This document shows, piece by piece, positions 45,860 to 64,000 of a stretch of DNA of 64,000 nt. Source of the stretch: Callaeas wilsoni (Eukaryota > Chordata > Aves > Passeriformes > Callaeidae); assembly GCA_013398955.1 (NCBI GenBank), contig VWPU01012609.1, positions 1-64,000 on the forward strand. The letters run 5' to 3'. The position numbers were made by a program, and so were the translations under genes. The number at the start of each line of letters is the position of its first letter. Within the stretch, counting starts at the first letter, position 1. The notes under the pieces were generated by a model. The model made no database searches. It was given only the letters and a program-made list of their open reading frames with translations, and was not told the DNA's origin.

Positions 45860-48030
45860 TACACTACAAGAGTTCATTTGTTAATTCAAAAAAACCCACC
45901 CCCAGAAAAGAACAATACTCATGAATATGCCTAAAGTCTCATTCCAGAGTACGAGCTGGGCGGCTCGCTGGTTAAACACCGTCCGTGGGGTCGGGGCCTC
46001 GTGCTACTCCCCGGAGAACTCTCAGTGAGCAGACTCGGCCAGCTCATCCCACAGACGAGTCCTGAGCAGGGTATGTGTGCCAGGCACCAATGCACGTGTC
46101 TTTGCCTCTGCAGTCGCCCACATCCCACCCTTCGCTTTTCCTTAGTTTATGTTTCCTAACATGGTGCCAGTCACCTCTATGACCATTAGTTTATAGTTTC
46201 TTCACAACAGCAGACAACACAAGTGGTGCTGCACCTCAAAACCAGATCTCAAAGTCCAGTGGTTTCCATCCTGAGCAATCGCTGTGCTACTGGTCAGAGG
46301 TTTTTCGGCACAATTCCTGCAGCAAACACAATCATTGTATAAAGACACATCATGGAGTCTTCAGAATTTTGTTAGGAAAGATGACAGTGGGAAAGCAGAA
46401 AAGCAAAGTCACGAGCACCAGCAGGACTTCGCTGAGATCCTTCAAACCATCTCCCTTGTGCGCTCTCTCACATCCTATCCAGCCTCTTCCTAGGGATTGC
46501 GAGTCAGAGCACTTCTTGCCAAGACCACCCTGCACACGGTGAGTTGCTGGCAGCAGCTGCTGCACAAGCATGCCATCCCCGTGCCAGTCCTTCCTGTGCC
46601 AGTCCTTCCTCCGGGGCTGTCCCAAGCTTCCGCTGCCATGCAGCAGCACCATGCCCGGCCAGCTCAGGGTACACCCGAGCTGAGGATGCAGGAGGGACAG
46701 TGCAGGGCACCAGTTCAGCCAAGAGGAACAATCTTCCCACTTCTCAAGCAATCCCTAAGGGACCCAGTGCCTTTTTTCTGTTTGTCTGTGCTGTGGGAAA
46801 CTCAGGTAAGTGAATCTTTACAGATAGAGACAGTGCCACTTAACCCCCATCCTTCCCTTCTCACACTCCTTGAAAAACCAATGACAGCTGCAAATCAAAG
46901 CTGTTTTTACCCAAAACACTGATGAGCTCCAGCAGGAACATGACACTGACCCATCCACCTTTTGGAACTTACAATCACACAGACACCTTTAGATGTCTCA
47001 GTTCAGTGTCAGTACTGCCAGCCTCATTTTTCATGGTCTTGTTTAAATCCACTCTCCAACCTGGCTAAAGCCCCCCCGAGGCACAGGAAAGCAGCTCCAG
47101 CTCCCACTGGAGTGCACACAACCCCACCAGCACCTCTGCGAGCCTAGGCTAACCAGCCTTCAATGTGCTGTTCACTCTCGACACTCTGAACCCACCTCCA
47201 GATGTTTGGCATCCACTTCCCTCCCAGTATGGATGGCCGAGTTTGAGCCTTTGCTCCTGACACACGCAGCAAAAGAAGCTGCTCCTGCCTCTTCCCAGAG
47301 CTGGGACCAATTCCTCCGAGGACACTCCTGACCCTTCCTGAACAGCCATGTGGACACACCACTGCAGCCATCAGCTTCTTGGTGGGTTTTCAAAACTGCA
47401 CTGTTCAGTTTAACTTGTTGGCCCTTTCAGTGAAAGCTGAGAGGCAAAGGCCTCAGAACAAAACTCCCACTGGACTGTATGAGAGGAGGGTCAGGGCATC
47501 CCGTTTAATTATTCTTATAGACCAGAGAATCCGCAGGGAAGAAAGACACTGAGACTCAGTGGCATGGGAAGAGCTTGTACCTTATTAGACACATAAAAAT
47601 CAGGCTTCAAACTCTGCTTCTCATAGTTTGTTAGGCACACAAAACACTGAAAAGGGCTCAGAGGAGTCTGCAGGGGATGGAGGGTTCTCCCCTGGCTCTG
47701 CCCATTCTCGGGCACAACATGAGACCAAGTGAGATACAGAAGACCCCCAGGTTATGGAGGTTTTGATACAACGTCCAAGCAAGTTATTCCACAAAGGAAC
47801 AGCAAGTGCCTTTCTTAAAAGGAAACTGTAATAGCTCAGCCTGTTGTTTTAAGCAGCAGATACATACAGCACAGGACTCTTTCTGTCCAGGTGACTCCCA
47901 TGAAACACCCAAACATCCTCTGGTAGCACGTCCTAAGGAGAAATATGTCTTTAAAAAGTGACTTCAGGAAACAAGCACAAGTTCCTTTTAAATCTGTTTT
48001 ATAAGAAGGATACCAATGTACATTTTAATA
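45860..48030. other. Region upstream of LZTR1 and downstream of IPO9
   Basis: No exon was recognised. It holds the first copy of a diverged direct repeat (46717-46836), a 15-base tandem GTGCCAGTCCTTCCT (two units near 46580-46609), and otherwise unannotated sequence. Part may be IPO9 3' UTR if a distal poly(A) site is used. Confidence 0.45.
46717..46836 (+). repeat. Diverged direct repeat, copy A
   Basis: Begins AGCCAAGAGGAACAATCTTC and includes GTGCTGTGGGAAACT and AGAGACAGT. It resembles 48561-48677 over about 120 bases in the same orientation, with scattered substitutions and small gaps. The family is unknown to me. Confidence 0.8.
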
Positions 48031-48032
48031 GT

Positions 48033-48038
48033 TTTATT
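48033..48038 (-). terminator. IPO9: IPO9 poly(A) signal candidate
   Basis: TTTATT on the plus strand gives AATAAA on the minus strand about 935 bases past the IPO9 stop. I found no nearer canonical signal. Variant or distal sites cannot be excluded. Confidence 0.4.
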
Positions 48039-48560
48039 TCGTTTTCCCCAAAAGGGAACCAAAGGCAGAGAGGTGTTGTGAGATACATCACACTGTTCTC
48101 ATGGGGAAATCAATTTGCAAATGTTATTTTACCACTCTATAAAAATACACACAGCAGTGTGAAAAAAGCAAAGGAGTTCAGAGTGGCTGTCATAGAGCAA
48201 ATATGTTAAATACAGTCAGGTTTTTTTCCCCCTAAAAACTGTGGCTCCTTGTGTTCCAGAAAACCAGTCTTTCGTAGCCACACGCCACAGGAACAGAAAT
48301 TTAAGTGGTGGCTTCCTCTGAGCATGTGCACACACAAGTGTTAGTGAAGAACTGCTCCCATGGGAGATGTGAGCGACAGAGCCCCGTCCACACCAGGAAA
48401 GAAGATATGCACTCAGGCTCATTGTCTCAGCTTCCCCTCCAAACTCCTGTGAACTGGCTCCATCCCATCCAGGCAGCTCTGAAAAGAGTCTGTGGTTCTA
48501 TAAAAGAAGTCACATTGTAGGACCAAGATATTTACCCTGTGTTACGTGAGGAGGAACAAC

Positions 48561-48677
48561 AGCCAAGAGGAACAACCTTCCCATTTCTCGAGCAATCCGT
48601 ATGTGACCTGGTTCCTTTCTCTGTCCAACTGTGCTGTGGGAAACTAGAAGTGCCTCTTCACAGGTAGAGACAGTTTC
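48561..48677 (+). repeat. Diverged direct repeat, copy B
   Basis: Begins AGCCAAGAGGAACAACCTTC and includes GTGCTGTGGGAAACT and GTAGAGACAGT. It is the partner of copy A at 46717-46836. This copy lies within the presumed IPO9 3' UTR. Confidence 0.8.
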
Positions 48678-48972
48678 CTTTTAAAAATATTAAGGACACA
48701 TTATTTTTTATCTTTAAGAACTTCCTGGAAAGTTACTGTGGAAAATGAAAGTGCTCCCGTGGTGAGACCAATGTGCAATGTCCTTGCTGCTTTCTCAGGA
48801 TTCCTTCCCTTAGCAGATGCGTGTTAAGATGACACTCAATACACCAAGGCCACTGTCAACCTGGAACAGGCAGGCAGACACTGGAAAATGTTTTATGTCC
48901 AATCATAAAACGTGGAATTAGCCAAAAATAACCTATTGTTCAGATCTGGCAGGTGTGGTCTCTGGAGTGGGT

Positions 48973-64000
<15,028 letters not shown>

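Overview
This window is vertebrate nuclear DNA, almost certainly from a bird and probably a songbird. It holds spliced genes with GT-AG introns, CpG-rich promoter sequence, many truncated copies of the avian LINE CR1, and one tRNA-Ile-derived SINE that looks like the zebra finch element TguSINE1. There is no sign of operons, phage or CRISPR. Apart from one N at 25555 the sequence is complete.

Layout. (1) Bases 2-7863, plus strand: the last 11 coding exons of RNPEP (aminopeptidase B). The window opens inside the first coding exon, so about 75 N-terminal residues are missing. (2) Bases 10526-45585, minus strand: a complete 21-exon LZTR1, which encodes a kelch-BTB-BACK adaptor for CUL3 ubiquitin ligase that targets RAS-family GTPases. 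Its 5' end lies in a CpG-rich promoter with three ZNF143/THAP11-type motifs. One intron is of the minor (U12) class. (3) Bases 48973-62993, minus strand: the last 12 coding exons of IPO9 (importin-9), with the stop codon and an acidic C-terminal stretch. The 5' half of IPO9 lies beyond the right edge. RNPEP and LZTR1 converge tail to tail. IPO9 lies upstream of LZTR1 on the same strand.

The rest is intron and intergenic DNA. At least twelve CR1 fragments lie in introns, in both orientations. A CA-rich satellite of about 640 bases lies in LZTR1 intron 10, and its single N is flanked by a duplicated 28-base end that looks like an assembly join. A diverged direct repeat of about 120 bases lies twice between LZTR1 and IPO9.

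The three genes do not form a pathway: peptide trimming, RAS-GTPase degradation, and nuclear import of histones, actin and ribosomal proteins. Their order is of interest, because in human IPO9 and RNPEP lie on 1q32 and LZTR1 on 22q11. I did not find a new biological system. The best leads are the U12 intron with all its signals visible, the promoter motif array, the gene-order breakpoint, the SINE/CR1 shared tail and the assembly artefact.
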